Positions 1 through 5,567 of a stretch of 5,567 bases of DNA are shown in pieces (the stretch's first letter is position 1; every line of letters begins with the position of its first letter). A model generated the notes under the pieces. That model was not told the origin of the DNA. It saw only the letters and a list, made by a program, of their open reading frames with translations, and made no database searches. The stretch spans positions 1 to 5,567 of the forward strand of contig DASZSB010000180.1 of assembly GCA_035548835.1 (NCBI GenBank). Reading direction: 5' to 3'. A program made the translations under genes and the position numbers. Source of the DNA: FEN-1219 sp035548835. Lineage in GTDB: Bacteria; Pseudomonadota; Gammaproteobacteria; Steroidobacterales; Rariloculaceae.

Positions 1-15
1 GGTCGGGGCGTCTGA

Positions 16-22
16 AGAGGAG
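16..22 (+). promoter_or_regulatory. Shine-Dalgarno site of the cytochrome b gene
   Basis: The sequence AGAGGAG lies six bases upstream of a GTG codon at 29-31. It is a near-ideal Shine-Dalgarno match at normal spacing. It decides the GTG start and shows that the 5' end of this otherwise broken gene is intact. An in-frame TGA at 13-15 just before it could be the end of an upstream gene. Confidence 0.7.
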
Positions 23-28
23 CGTGAC

Positions 29-490
29 GTGAGCGAGTCGAAGCCGAAGGCGGTGCTGGTCTCGGACCCGTTCGTGCGGATCGGTCACTGGACGCTCGTG
101 GTGGCGTTCGCCGTGGCGTATCTGACCGAGGGCGAGCCGCGCGGCATCGACACGGTCGCAGGCCATGCGATCGCGGCGTACGTGCTCGCGGGGGGCGTCT
201 GGGGGGTGGTCGGCTCTCGCGGCGCCGCGCTTGGCTATGGCAGTGTCAGCAGCGCCGTCGCGGCGCCCGCGAGCAATGCGGCGCCCAGCACCGCGGATGC
301 GGACCGCAGCATGGCGCGACCGCCGATGGCGGCCGCGATGCCGGCCTTGACCGCGGTGTTCACGAGCGCGGCCAGCGCGATGGCGCGCGCGGCGGTGCCC
401 GGCGCGAGGCTGCCGCTCGCGGCTTCGTGCGCCAGCGTGATCGTCACGGCATCGACGTCGACGAGCGCGGCGATCGCCGCGATCGCATAG
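29..490 (+). pseudogene. Truncated cytochrome b561 / Ni-Fe-hydrogenase-type cytochrome b, 5' fragment only
   Basis: The first roughly 64 codons (29-220) read like the N-terminus of a di-haem cytochrome b of the b561/Ni-Fe-hydrogenase family, inner-membrane proteins that pass electrons between quinones and partner c-type cytochromes or dehydrogenases. Visible hallmarks are DPFVRIGHW at residues 13-21, with His20 as the probable haem ligand of helix 1, a first helix at about 21-33, and a second segment from about 43 ending in VWGVVGSR (57-64). Family members usually run to about 180-220 residues with four helices. Here homology stops near residue 64. The frame then continues to a TAG at 488-490 as the antisense of the MgtC/DUF4010 gene, so residues 65-153 are not native sequence. 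Helices 3 and 4 and their haem ligands are missing. From memory of the family, an Arg usually sits three residues before the Trp of the WG motif; here it is Gly55. The start is GTG with a strong ribosome site. Most likely a dead remnant at a rearrangement, or an assembly chimera. Confidence 0.7.
218..229. repeat. 12-bp perfect palindrome at the breakpoint
   Basis: CGCGGCGCCGCG is a perfect inverted repeat with no loop. It sits where cytochrome b homology ends and six bases from the stop codon of the convergent MgtC/DUF4010 gene. The overlapping 10-mer TCGCGGCGCC at 217-226 recurs as a direct copy at 258-267. In DNA this GC-rich, short palindromes of this composition are common, so the position is more notable than the sequence. 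It lacks the loop and T-tract of an intrinsic terminator. Confidence 0.5.
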
Positions 491-1491
491 GCGCCGGCAT
501 CGCCGAGCCATTCGCGCAACGCCGCGGCCGTGATGAACAGCGCGACCAGGAACGTGCCGAAGGTCAGCGCCGTCGACAGCTGCAGGGGGTTCGTCAGCGT
601 GATCTCGGCGGGCGCGTCCCTGCGCGTGCGCACGATCGCGACAACGACGGCGATCAGCGGGACGGCGACCAGCACGGCCAGTGTGGGCCACAACGCGCCG
701 AGCAGCCGTCGATCGACGGCACCGACGACGATCACGAGCCGGGGCACCATCGTCGCGGCCGCAAGCGCGATACCGCCGGCGAGCAGGGTCAGCGGCGCAT
801 GCTGCGTGCGCGCACGGCGCGCGTAGGTCACGGTCACGGCCGTCGACGAGCTCAAGCCTCCGAACAGCGCCGTCAGCAGCAGCCCGAGCCGCGCGCCGAG
901 AGTGCGTACCGCAAAGTAGCCGACGTACGACAGCCCGGCGATCAGCAGCACCAGCGTGCCGATCACGCGCGGGTTCACCGCCTGCCAGGGACCGAGCTCG
1001 CGATCGGGCAGCAGCGGCACCAGCACGGCCGCGATCGCGATCAGCTGCAGCGTCGCGAGCAGCTCGCGACGCTCGAGCCCCTCGATCGCCGCATGGAACT
1101 CGGCCTTGAACCCGAGCAGCAGCGTCATGACGATCGCGGTGGCCGCGGCCTCGAAGGGCGCGCCGAGCACCGCGACGGCACCGAGGCCGAACGTGGTCAG
1201 CATCGCGAGCTCGGTGGTCATGCCGAAGTCGCGCTGCTCGCGCACGCTGACGAGGTAGCCGCCGACGATCAGCGCGCCCACGACCAGCGTGCCGGCCGCG
1301 AGCACGGCGAAGCGGTCCGGCAGCGACAGTGCCGCGAGCACGCCGCCGACGAGGCCCGCGAGCGCGAACGTGCGGAAGCCGGCCAGTCGCTGGCCCCCGT
1401 GCTGATCGCGCGTCTTCCAGCCGCGCTCGAGCCCGACCACGAGGCCGATACCGAGCGCGACGGCCAGCCGGTGCCAGAGCTGCGGGTCCAT
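235..1491 (-). CDS. MgtC/SapB-like membrane protein with DUF4010 domain
   Basis: A 418-residue polytopic inner-membrane protein with two recognisable parts. The N-terminal MgtC/SapB-like part (about 8-140) carries LGIGLVVGLERGW (13-25), a RLAGFRTFALAGLVGG stretch (35-50) and GFKAEFH (127-133). The C-terminal DUF4010 part (about 173-395) carries VNPRVIGTL (172-180), LSYVGYFAVRTLGAR (187-201), FGGLSSSTAVTVTYARRAR (210-228), NPLQLSTALTFGTFL (301-315), ALVDVDAVTITLA (342-354) and NTAVKAG (378-384). Roughly ten or more helices are expected. Length matches the usual size of the two-domain family, so the gene looks complete despite the breakpoint beside its 3' end. The function of this architecture is not established. 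MgtC of Salmonella acts in low-Mg2+ and intracellular survival, but that role cannot be transferred to DUF4010 proteins. The ATG at 1491 is chosen because homology begins at MDPQLWHRLAVALG and AGGA lies eight bases upstream. A longer start at 1596 would add an Arg-rich tail of 35 residues read out of frame from the neighbouring gene. It is the last gene of the unit. Confidence 0.9.
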   Translation of the reverse strand: MDPQLWHRLAVALGIGLVVGLERGWKTRDQHGGQRLAGFRTFALAGLVGGVLAALSLPDRFAVLAAGTLVVGALIVGGYLVSVREQRDFGMTTELAMLTTFGLGAVAVLGAPFEAAATAIVMTLLLGFKAEFHAAIEGLERRELLATLQLIAIAAVLVPLLPDRELGPWQAVNPRVIGTLVLLIAGLSYVGYFAVRTLGARLGLLLTALFGGLSSSTAVTVTYARRARTQHAPLTLLAGGIALAAATMVPRLVIVVGAVDRRLLGALWPTLAVLVAVPLIAVVVAIVRTRRDAPAEITLTNPLQLSTALTFGTFLVALFITAAALREWLGDAGAYAIAAIAALVDVDAVTITLAHEAASGSLAPGTAARAIALAALVNTAVKAGIAAAIGGRAMLRSASAVLGAALLAGAATALLTLP

Positions 1492-1499
1492 TGGCGCGA

Positions 1500-1503
1500 T
1501 CCT
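1500..1503 (-). promoter_or_regulatory. Ribosome binding site of the MgtC/DUF4010 gene
   Basis: On the minus strand AGGA overlaps the TAG stop of the 180-residue gene and lies eight bases before the ATG at 1491. This favours the 418-residue start and suggests re-initiation by ribosomes finishing the upstream gene. Confidence 0.55.
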
Positions 1504-2044
1504 ACGCGGTCGCGGGCGGCGGCGTCGTGAGCTCGACATCGGCCGCCGCGAGGCGCGCCAGCAGCCGACGCTCGCGCACGACGGGCCAGATGCCATACAG
1601 CAGGACTTCGAGCGGATGCCACATCACGACCCAGCCCGCGATCACGAGGCTCTCGCGCAGGATCTGGCCCAGCGTGCCGCGGGTCGGAACGAGCGTCGCG
1701 GCGCTCACGCAGAGAATCAGCGCGGCGAGCCCGATCGCGAGCGCGAGCCGTGCTTCGCGCAGGATGCGCCGGCGCCTGAGATCCTGCATGCCCGCCTCGC
1801 GCGCGAAATGGCTGCGCACGGCGTCGGCCACGCCGGCCAGCAGCTCGGGCGCCGGGCGCTCGCGCTCGACGTGGATCGCGATGTTCACGGGCCGGTCCGG
1901 CGGCAGCTCCCGCGCCCAGGCGACGATGAACTCCTCGCAGTCCGGGTCGAGGTCGCGTTCGCCGAACGGCGACGGGTCGATCGTGTTGAAGAGCTGACGC
2001 AGCTCGCGGATGCGGACCTGGATCGTAGCGTCGTCAGTGCTCAT
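1502..2044 (-). CDS. Conserved hypothetical protein with two predicted membrane helices
   Basis: A 180-residue protein with no function I can assign. It appears to match an uncharacterised family I recall from proteobacteria, recognised by two blocks. One is a soluble N-terminal signature, ELRQLFNTIDPSPFGERDLD (14-33), followed by an EEFIVAWARELP segment (37-48). The other is a C-terminal block at 130-160 with RESLVIAGWVVMW, HPLEVLLYGIWP and a basic RERR end. Hydrophobic stretches at about 99-119 and 132-150 predict two helices, separated by a short loop with PTRGT. The Arg-rich RRRRILREAR before helix 1 and VRERR after helix 2 suggest both termini are cytoplasmic. There is no signal peptide, metal-binding Cys cluster or catalytic motif. 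The ATG at 2042-2044 lies inside the 3' end of the RND permease gene, an 11-bp overlap without a strong ribosome site, so translation probably depends on coupling. Ten bases separate its stop from the next start. Placement suggests an accessory role in the efflux unit, but this is inference only. Confidence 0.85.
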   Translation of the reverse strand: MSTDDATIQVRIRELRQLFNTIDPSPFGERDLDPDCEEFIVAWARELPPDRPVNIAIHVERERPAPELLAGVADAVRSHFAREAGMQDLRRRRILREARLALAIGLAALILCVSAATLVPTRGTLGQILRESLVIAGWVVMWHPLEVLLYGIWPVVRERRLLARLAAADVELTTPPPATA

Positions 2045-5000
2045 TCTGCGCGGGAGGTGCGTCGGTCGTGCGCGCCAGCATGCGCACTCGGGCCGCGTAG
2101 TACAACACCGGAATCACGACCAGCGTCAGCAACGTCGACACGGCGATGCCGAAGATCAGGGCCACGGCGAGGCCGTTGAAGATCGGGTCGTCGAGGATGA
2201 AGAACGCGCCGAGCACGGCCGCGAGCGCCGTCAGCGCGATCGGCTTCGCGCGCACGGCGCCGGCCCGCACGACGGCGGCCTCGAGCGTGGCACCCGCGGC
2301 GAGCTCCTGGTTGACGAAGTCGACCAGCAGTATCGAGTTGCGCACGATGATGCCCGCGAGCGCGATCATGCCGATCATCGAAGTGGCCGTGAACTGCGCG
2401 CCGAGCAATGCGTGACCCGGCATCACGCCGATGATCGTCAGCGGAATCGGCGCCATGATCACGAGCGGCACCCAGTACGAGCCGAACTGCGCGACCACCA
2501 GCAGATAGATCAGGATCAGCCCCACGCTGTAGGCGAGGCCCATGTCGCGAAACGTGTCGTAGGTGACCTGCCACTCGCCGTCCCACTTCAGGCTGTAGTT
2601 GGACGTCGTGCGCGGCTGCGAGACGTAGTGCTGCGGCAGTGCGTGGCCGCCCGGCGGCTCCCGGCCGATCCGGCCCGCGAGCCGGAACATGCCGTACAGC
2701 GGGCTGTCGAGCGGGCCCGCCATGTCGCCCGTGACGAAGGCGACGGGCAGCAGGTCCTTGTGGTAGATCGTCTTCTCCCACTGGCTCGTCATCGGGCGCA
2801 CGATTTCCGCGAGTGGCACGAGCCGGCCGTCGCGCCCGGCCACGCGCAGCATCAGCAGGCTGTCGGCCTCGGCCTTGTCGGCCGCCGGCAGCTCGATGCG
2901 CACCGGCACCGGATACTTGCTGTGCTCGTCGTGGATGAAAGTGGCGTCGTCGCCGCCGAGCGCCGCCGCCAGCGCGCGGCTGACCTCGGCCTGCGTGACG
3001 CCGAGCAGCGCGGCCTTGTTGCGGTCCACCTCGAACACCTGGCGCGGCGCCGGCGCTTCGACCGTGTCGTCGACGTCGACGAGATCCTCGGTCGATGCGA
3101 ACAGCGCGTTGAGCTCGGTCGCGAGCTTGAGCTGCCCGGCGTAGTCCGGGCCGTAGACCTCGGCGACGAGCGGCGCCTGCACGGGCGGTCCGGGCGGCAC
3201 CTCGACCACCTTGACCGACGCGCCGTGCGCGGTGCCGATCGCGGCGAGCGCGGGCCGCAGGTCGCGCGCGATGTCGTGGCTGTGCCGTTTGCGCAGGTGC
3301 TTGTCGACGAGGTTGACCTGGATGTCGCCCACGTTGTCGCCCGAGCGCAGGTAGTACTGGCGCACCAGGCCGTTGAAGTTGATCGGCGCCGCGGTGCCGG
3401 CGTAGATCTGGTAGTCGCTGACTTCGGGCACCTTGCGCACTTCCTGCGCCAGCGCGTCGAGCACCGCGGCCGTTTCCTCGACCGACACGCCTTCCGGCAT
3501 GTCGAGGACGACCTGGAACTCCGACTTGTTGTCGAAGGGCAGCATCTTCAGCACCACGAGCCGCACGGCGGCGAGGCCCACCGCCAGCACGATCGCGATG
3601 CCGACACCGGCGTAGAGCTTGTGACGCGCCCGGCGGCCTTCGGGCCCGGCCAGGAACCGGCCGACGAGCTTCTGGAACAACGGCTCGAGCGCGGCAGGCT
3701 GGTGGGGCGCGTGGCCGTTGCCCCCGCCGTGCACGCGCAGCAGCTTCAGCGCGAGCCACGGCGTGACGATGAGCGCCACGGCCAGCGACAGCAGCATGCC
3801 CGTGCTGGCGTTGATCGGGATCGGGCTCATGTACGGGCCCATGAGCCCGCTGACGAACGCCATCGGCAGCAATGCCGCGATGACGGTGAACGTGGCCAGG
3901 ATCGTCGGTCCGCCGACCTCGTCGACGGCCGGCGGAATCGCCTCGCGCAGCGACTTCGCGCCGAGCGCCATGTGCCGGTGGATGTTCTCGACCACGACGA
4001 TCGCGTCGTCGACGAGGATGCCGATCGAGAAGATCAGCGCGAACAGCGACACGCGGTTGATCGTGAAGCCCCAGGCCCACGACGCGAACAGCGTCACGGC
4101 CAGCGTGATCACGACGGCCGTGCCCACGACCACGGCCTCGCGCCAGCCGAGCGTCAGCAGCACGAGCAGCACCACGGCGCTGGTCGCGAAGATCAGCTTG
4201 CCGATCAGCGTGCGGGCCTTGTCGTCGGCGGTCTGGCCGTAGTTGCGCGTCATCGTCGCGTGCACGCCTTCCGGAATCAGCACGCCCCGGAGCGACTTCA
4301 GGCGATCGCCGATGTCGCCGGCGATCACGACGGCGTTCGTGCCGGGCTTCTTGGCGATCGCGAGCGTCACGGCCGGGGCGGAGATGTCCGTCGGCAGGCC
4401 CAGCGCGCCGGCGCCGGGACCCGTGCCGAAACGCACGTAGCTCTCGGGCTGGTCCGGGCCGGCGGCGACGTCCGCGACGTCGTCGAGATAGATGGGCCGG
4501 CCGTCGCGCACGCCCACGACGAGCTCGGCCACGTCATCGGCCGTGGCCAGGAACGTGCCGGCGGTCACGGGTGTGGCGGTATCGTGGGCCACGATCGCGC
4601 CGGCCTGCGTGACGACGTTCGCGGCGGCCAGCGACTGGTGCAACCTGTCGATCGAGAGACCGTACGCGGCGAGCCGCTGCGGATCCAGCTGCACGTGCAC
4701 GACGTTGTCGGGGCCGCCGACGGTGTACACGTCGCGCGTGCCGGGCACGCGCTTCAGCTCGGTCTCGAGCGCGTGCGCGACGCGTTGCAGGTCGTGCGCG
4801 CCGCGCGTCGCGTCGTCCGTCCACAGGGTGACCGACACGATCGGCACGTCGTCGATGCCCATCGGCTTGATGAGCGGCGGCTGCACGCCGGCGGCGAGTG
4901 CGCGCGCGTCCTGGTGCGACAGCACGGTGTCGTACAGGCGCACGATGGCCGCCGTGCGGTTCTCGCCCACCTCGAACTGCACCGTGAGCACGGCCATGCC

Positions 5001-5285
5001 GGGGCGCGACACGGAATAGGTGTGCTTCACGCCTTCGATCTGCGCCAGCACCTGCTCGAGCGGCGTGGCGACGAGGTTCTCGACCTCTGCGGCGCTGGCT
5101 CCCGGGAACGCCACGAAGACGTTCGCGAACGTGACGTTGATCTGGGGCTCTTCCTCACGCGGCGTGATCAGCACGGCGAACAGCCCGAGCAGCACGCCCG
5201 TGATGGCGAGCAGCGGCGTGAGCTTCGATTCCTGGAACGCGGCGGCGAGCCGGCCAGAGAATCCGAGTCTGGGCGGCAGCGACAT
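2034..5285 (-). CDS. RND-family efflux permease (AcrB/MMPL-type inner-membrane transporter)
   Basis: A complete 1083-residue RND permease, slightly longer than the typical 1020-1050. It would be the proton-driven pump of a tripartite system exporting from the inner membrane or periplasm. Helix 1 is at about 22-41, followed by TPREEEPQI (41-49) and the first periplasmic region to about 360. Helices 2-6 lie between about 362 and 516. Helix 4 carries the motif GILVDDAIVVVENI (422-435), with Asp426 and Asp427 as the proton-relay pair. Helix 7 is at about 560-578, the second periplasmic region at about 580-915, and helices 8-12 at about 916-1063. Helix 10 reads GIIVRNSILLVDF (978-990), with Arg982 where AcrB has Lys940. 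A His/Gly-rich linker (519-530) lies between helices 6 and 7. The ATG overlaps the adaptor TGA as TGATG, and the 3' end overlaps the next gene. The PREEEPQ start and the SLKWDGEWQ stretch (898-906) match a subfamily usually named only as efflux RND permease. Neither drug (HAE) nor metal (HME) specificity can be read from the sequence, so no gene symbol is given. Confidence 0.95.
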   Translation of the reverse strand: MSLPPRLGFSGRLAAAFQESKLTPLLAITGVLLGLFAVLITPREEEPQINVTFANVFVAFPGASAAEVENLVATPLEQVLAQIEGVKHTYSVSRPGMAVLTVQFEVGENRTAAIVRLYDTVLSHQDARALAAGVQPPLIKPMGIDDVPIVSVTLWTDDATRGAHDLQRVAHALETELKRVPGTRDVYTVGGPDNVVHVQLDPQRLAAYGLSIDRLHQSLAAANVVTQAGAIVAHDTATPVTAGTFLATADDVAELVVGVRDGRPIYLDDVADVAAGPDQPESYVRFGTGPGAGALGLPTDISAPAVTLAIAKKPGTNAVVIAGDIGDRLKSLRGVLIPEGVHATMTRNYGQTADDKARTLIGKLIFATSAVVLLVLLTLGWREAVVVGTAVVITLAVTLFASWAWGFTINRVSLFALIFSIGILVDDAIVVVENIHRHMALGAKSLREAIPPAVDEVGGPTILATFTVIAALLPMAFVSGLMGPYMSPIPINASTGMLLSLAVALIVTPWLALKLLRVHGGGNGHAPHQPAALEPLFQKLVGRFLAGPEGRRARHKLYAGVGIAIVLAVGLAAVRLVVLKMLPFDNKSEFQVVLDMPEGVSVEETAAVLDALAQEVRKVPEVSDYQIYAGTAAPINFNGLVRQYYLRSGDNVGDIQVNLVDKHLRKRHSHDIARDLRPALAAIGTAHGASVKVVEVPPGPPVQAPLVAEVYGPDYAGQLKLATELNALFASTEDLVDVDDTVEAPAPRQVFEVDRNKAALLGVTQAEVSRALAAALGGDDATFIHDEHSKYPVPVRIELPAADKAEADSLLMLRVAGRDGRLVPLAEIVRPMTSQWEKTIYHKDLLPVAFVTGDMAGPLDSPLYGMFRLAGRIGREPPGGHALPQHYVSQPRTTSNYSLKWDGEWQVTYDTFRDMGLAYSVGLILIYLLVVAQFGSYWVPLVIMAPIPLTIIGVMPGHALLGAQFTATSMIGMIALAGIIVRNSILLVDFVNQELAAGATLEAAVVRAGAVRAKPIALTALAAVLGAFFILDDPIFNGLAVALIFGIAVSTLLTLVVIPVLYYAARVRMLARTTDAPPAQNEH

Positions 5286-5567
5286 CAGTGCTTCTGCTCG
5301 AGGTAGACGCCCGCCGCGACGGGATCGGTGGCGATTGCTTCGCCGGCCTTCAGGCCCGCGAGCACTTCGGTCCGGTCGCCGTAGCGGCGGCCGATCCTGA
5401 TCTGGCGCAGCGTCACGGCGTCGGCGCCGACGACGTAGACCGCCGTGAGCTCGCTGCGGTGCACGATGGCGGTGGTCGGAATCAGCAGGCGCTGCGTGTC
5501 GCCCACCACGAAGCCCACTTTCACGAACGTGCCGGGATACAGCGTGGCGCTGCCGGCCGGCAGCGCG
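5285..5567 (-). CDS. RND periplasmic adaptor (membrane fusion protein), C-terminal part
   Basis: The last 93 residues of a gene running off the right edge; the 5' end is outside the window. It matches the C-terminal beta-barrel and membrane-proximal domains of HlyD/AcrA-type adaptors, which link the inner-membrane pump to the outer-membrane channel. The visible run begins ALPAGSATLYPGTFVKVGFV. The LYPGTFVKVGF motif (visible residues 9-19) is the typical end of the beta-barrel domain, followed by LLIPTTAIVHR, the LTAVYVV strand and the GLKAGEAIATDPVAAGVYL ending. The frame is open to the edge, so the GTG at 5524 is an internal valine and not a start. The TGA stop shares one base with the permease ATG (TGATG), which indicates a shared transcript and supports its being the partner of that pump. 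Family members normally have about 350-400 residues, so roughly a quarter is visible. Confidence 0.9.
   Translation of the reverse strand, partial: ALPAGSATLYPGTFVKVGFVVGDTQRLLIPTTAIVHRSELTAVYVVGADAVTLRQIRIGRRYGDRTEVLAGLKAGEAIATDPVAAGVYLEQKH

Noticed and set aside
1..15. Possible tail of an upstream plus-strand gene ending in TGA at 13-15
   Set aside because: Only four codons are visible before the stop, which is too little to support a gene.
218..229. Palindrome as a bidirectional intrinsic terminator between convergent genes
   Set aside because: It is a loop-free 12-bp palindrome with no T-run on either side and lies within or beside coding sequence.
427..1530. 367-residue plus-strand open frame opposite the MgtC/DUF4010 gene
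   Set aside because: It is codon-register antisense of a well-supported membrane protein, and its composition is dominated by Arg, Gln, Glu and His.
1492..1596. 35-residue N-terminal extension of the MgtC/DUF4010 protein
   Set aside because: The extension is Arg/Ser/Pro-rich and overlaps the coding end of the preceding gene. Homology and a ribosome site both support the ATG at 1491.
1329..1997. 222-residue plus-strand open frame opposite the MgtC start and the two-helix gene
   Set aside because: It is Arg/Ser/Ala-rich, spans two real genes on the other strand and has no recognisable motif.
2041..4080. 679-residue minus-strand open frame overlapping the RND gene in another frame
   Set aside because: It is Arg/Ala/Gly-rich low-complexity translation from a shifted frame, without motifs. 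The overlapping RND frame is convincingly conserved.
2010..5306. 1098-residue plus-strand open frame opposite the RND permease
   Set aside because: It is codon-register antisense to a clear RND gene. The product is extremely rich in Arg, His, Asp and Glu, with no hydrophobic core or known motif, as expected for the mirror of a membrane protein in GC-rich DNA.

Overview
The window is very GC-rich DNA from a Gram-negative bacterium, most likely a beta- or gammaproteobacterium. I infer this from the tripartite RND efflux components, the b561-type cytochrome fragment and the codon use; nothing in the window fixes the genus. Wobble positions are dominated by G/C. The sense codons TTA, CTA and TCA are absent from the whole 1083-codon RND gene, so its opposite strand stays open for over 3 kb. 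That opposite-strand ORF is a composition artefact, not a gene.

From about 235 to the right edge everything is on the minus strand and forms one compact transcription unit, read right to left. First comes the C-terminal end of a periplasmic adaptor (membrane fusion protein), cut by the window edge. Next is a complete RND efflux permease of 1083 aa, whose ATG overlaps the adaptor stop by one base. Then comes a 180-aa uncharacterised protein with two predicted membrane helices, overlapping the permease 3' end by 11 bp. Last is a 418-aa MgtC/SapB-like protein with a C-terminal DUF4010 domain, starting 10 bp after the previous stop. The tight spacing suggests translational coupling. The outer-membrane factor, the promoter and any regulator would lie to the right of the window, if present. 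The adaptor and permease should form a proton-driven inner-membrane/periplasm efflux assembly. The roles of the last two membrane proteins are unknown.

At the left edge (29 to about 220, plus strand) lies the start of a cytochrome b561/Ni-Fe-hydrogenase-type cytochrome b gene with a good ribosome binding site. Recognisable homology stops after about 64 codons. From there the reading frame runs antisense into the 3' end of the MgtC/DUF4010 gene. This looks like a rearrangement breakpoint or an assembly chimera, and a 12-bp perfect palindrome sits exactly there. No RNA gene, CRISPR array, insertion sequence or clear intrinsic terminator was seen. No gene-free stretch exceeds 300 bases.
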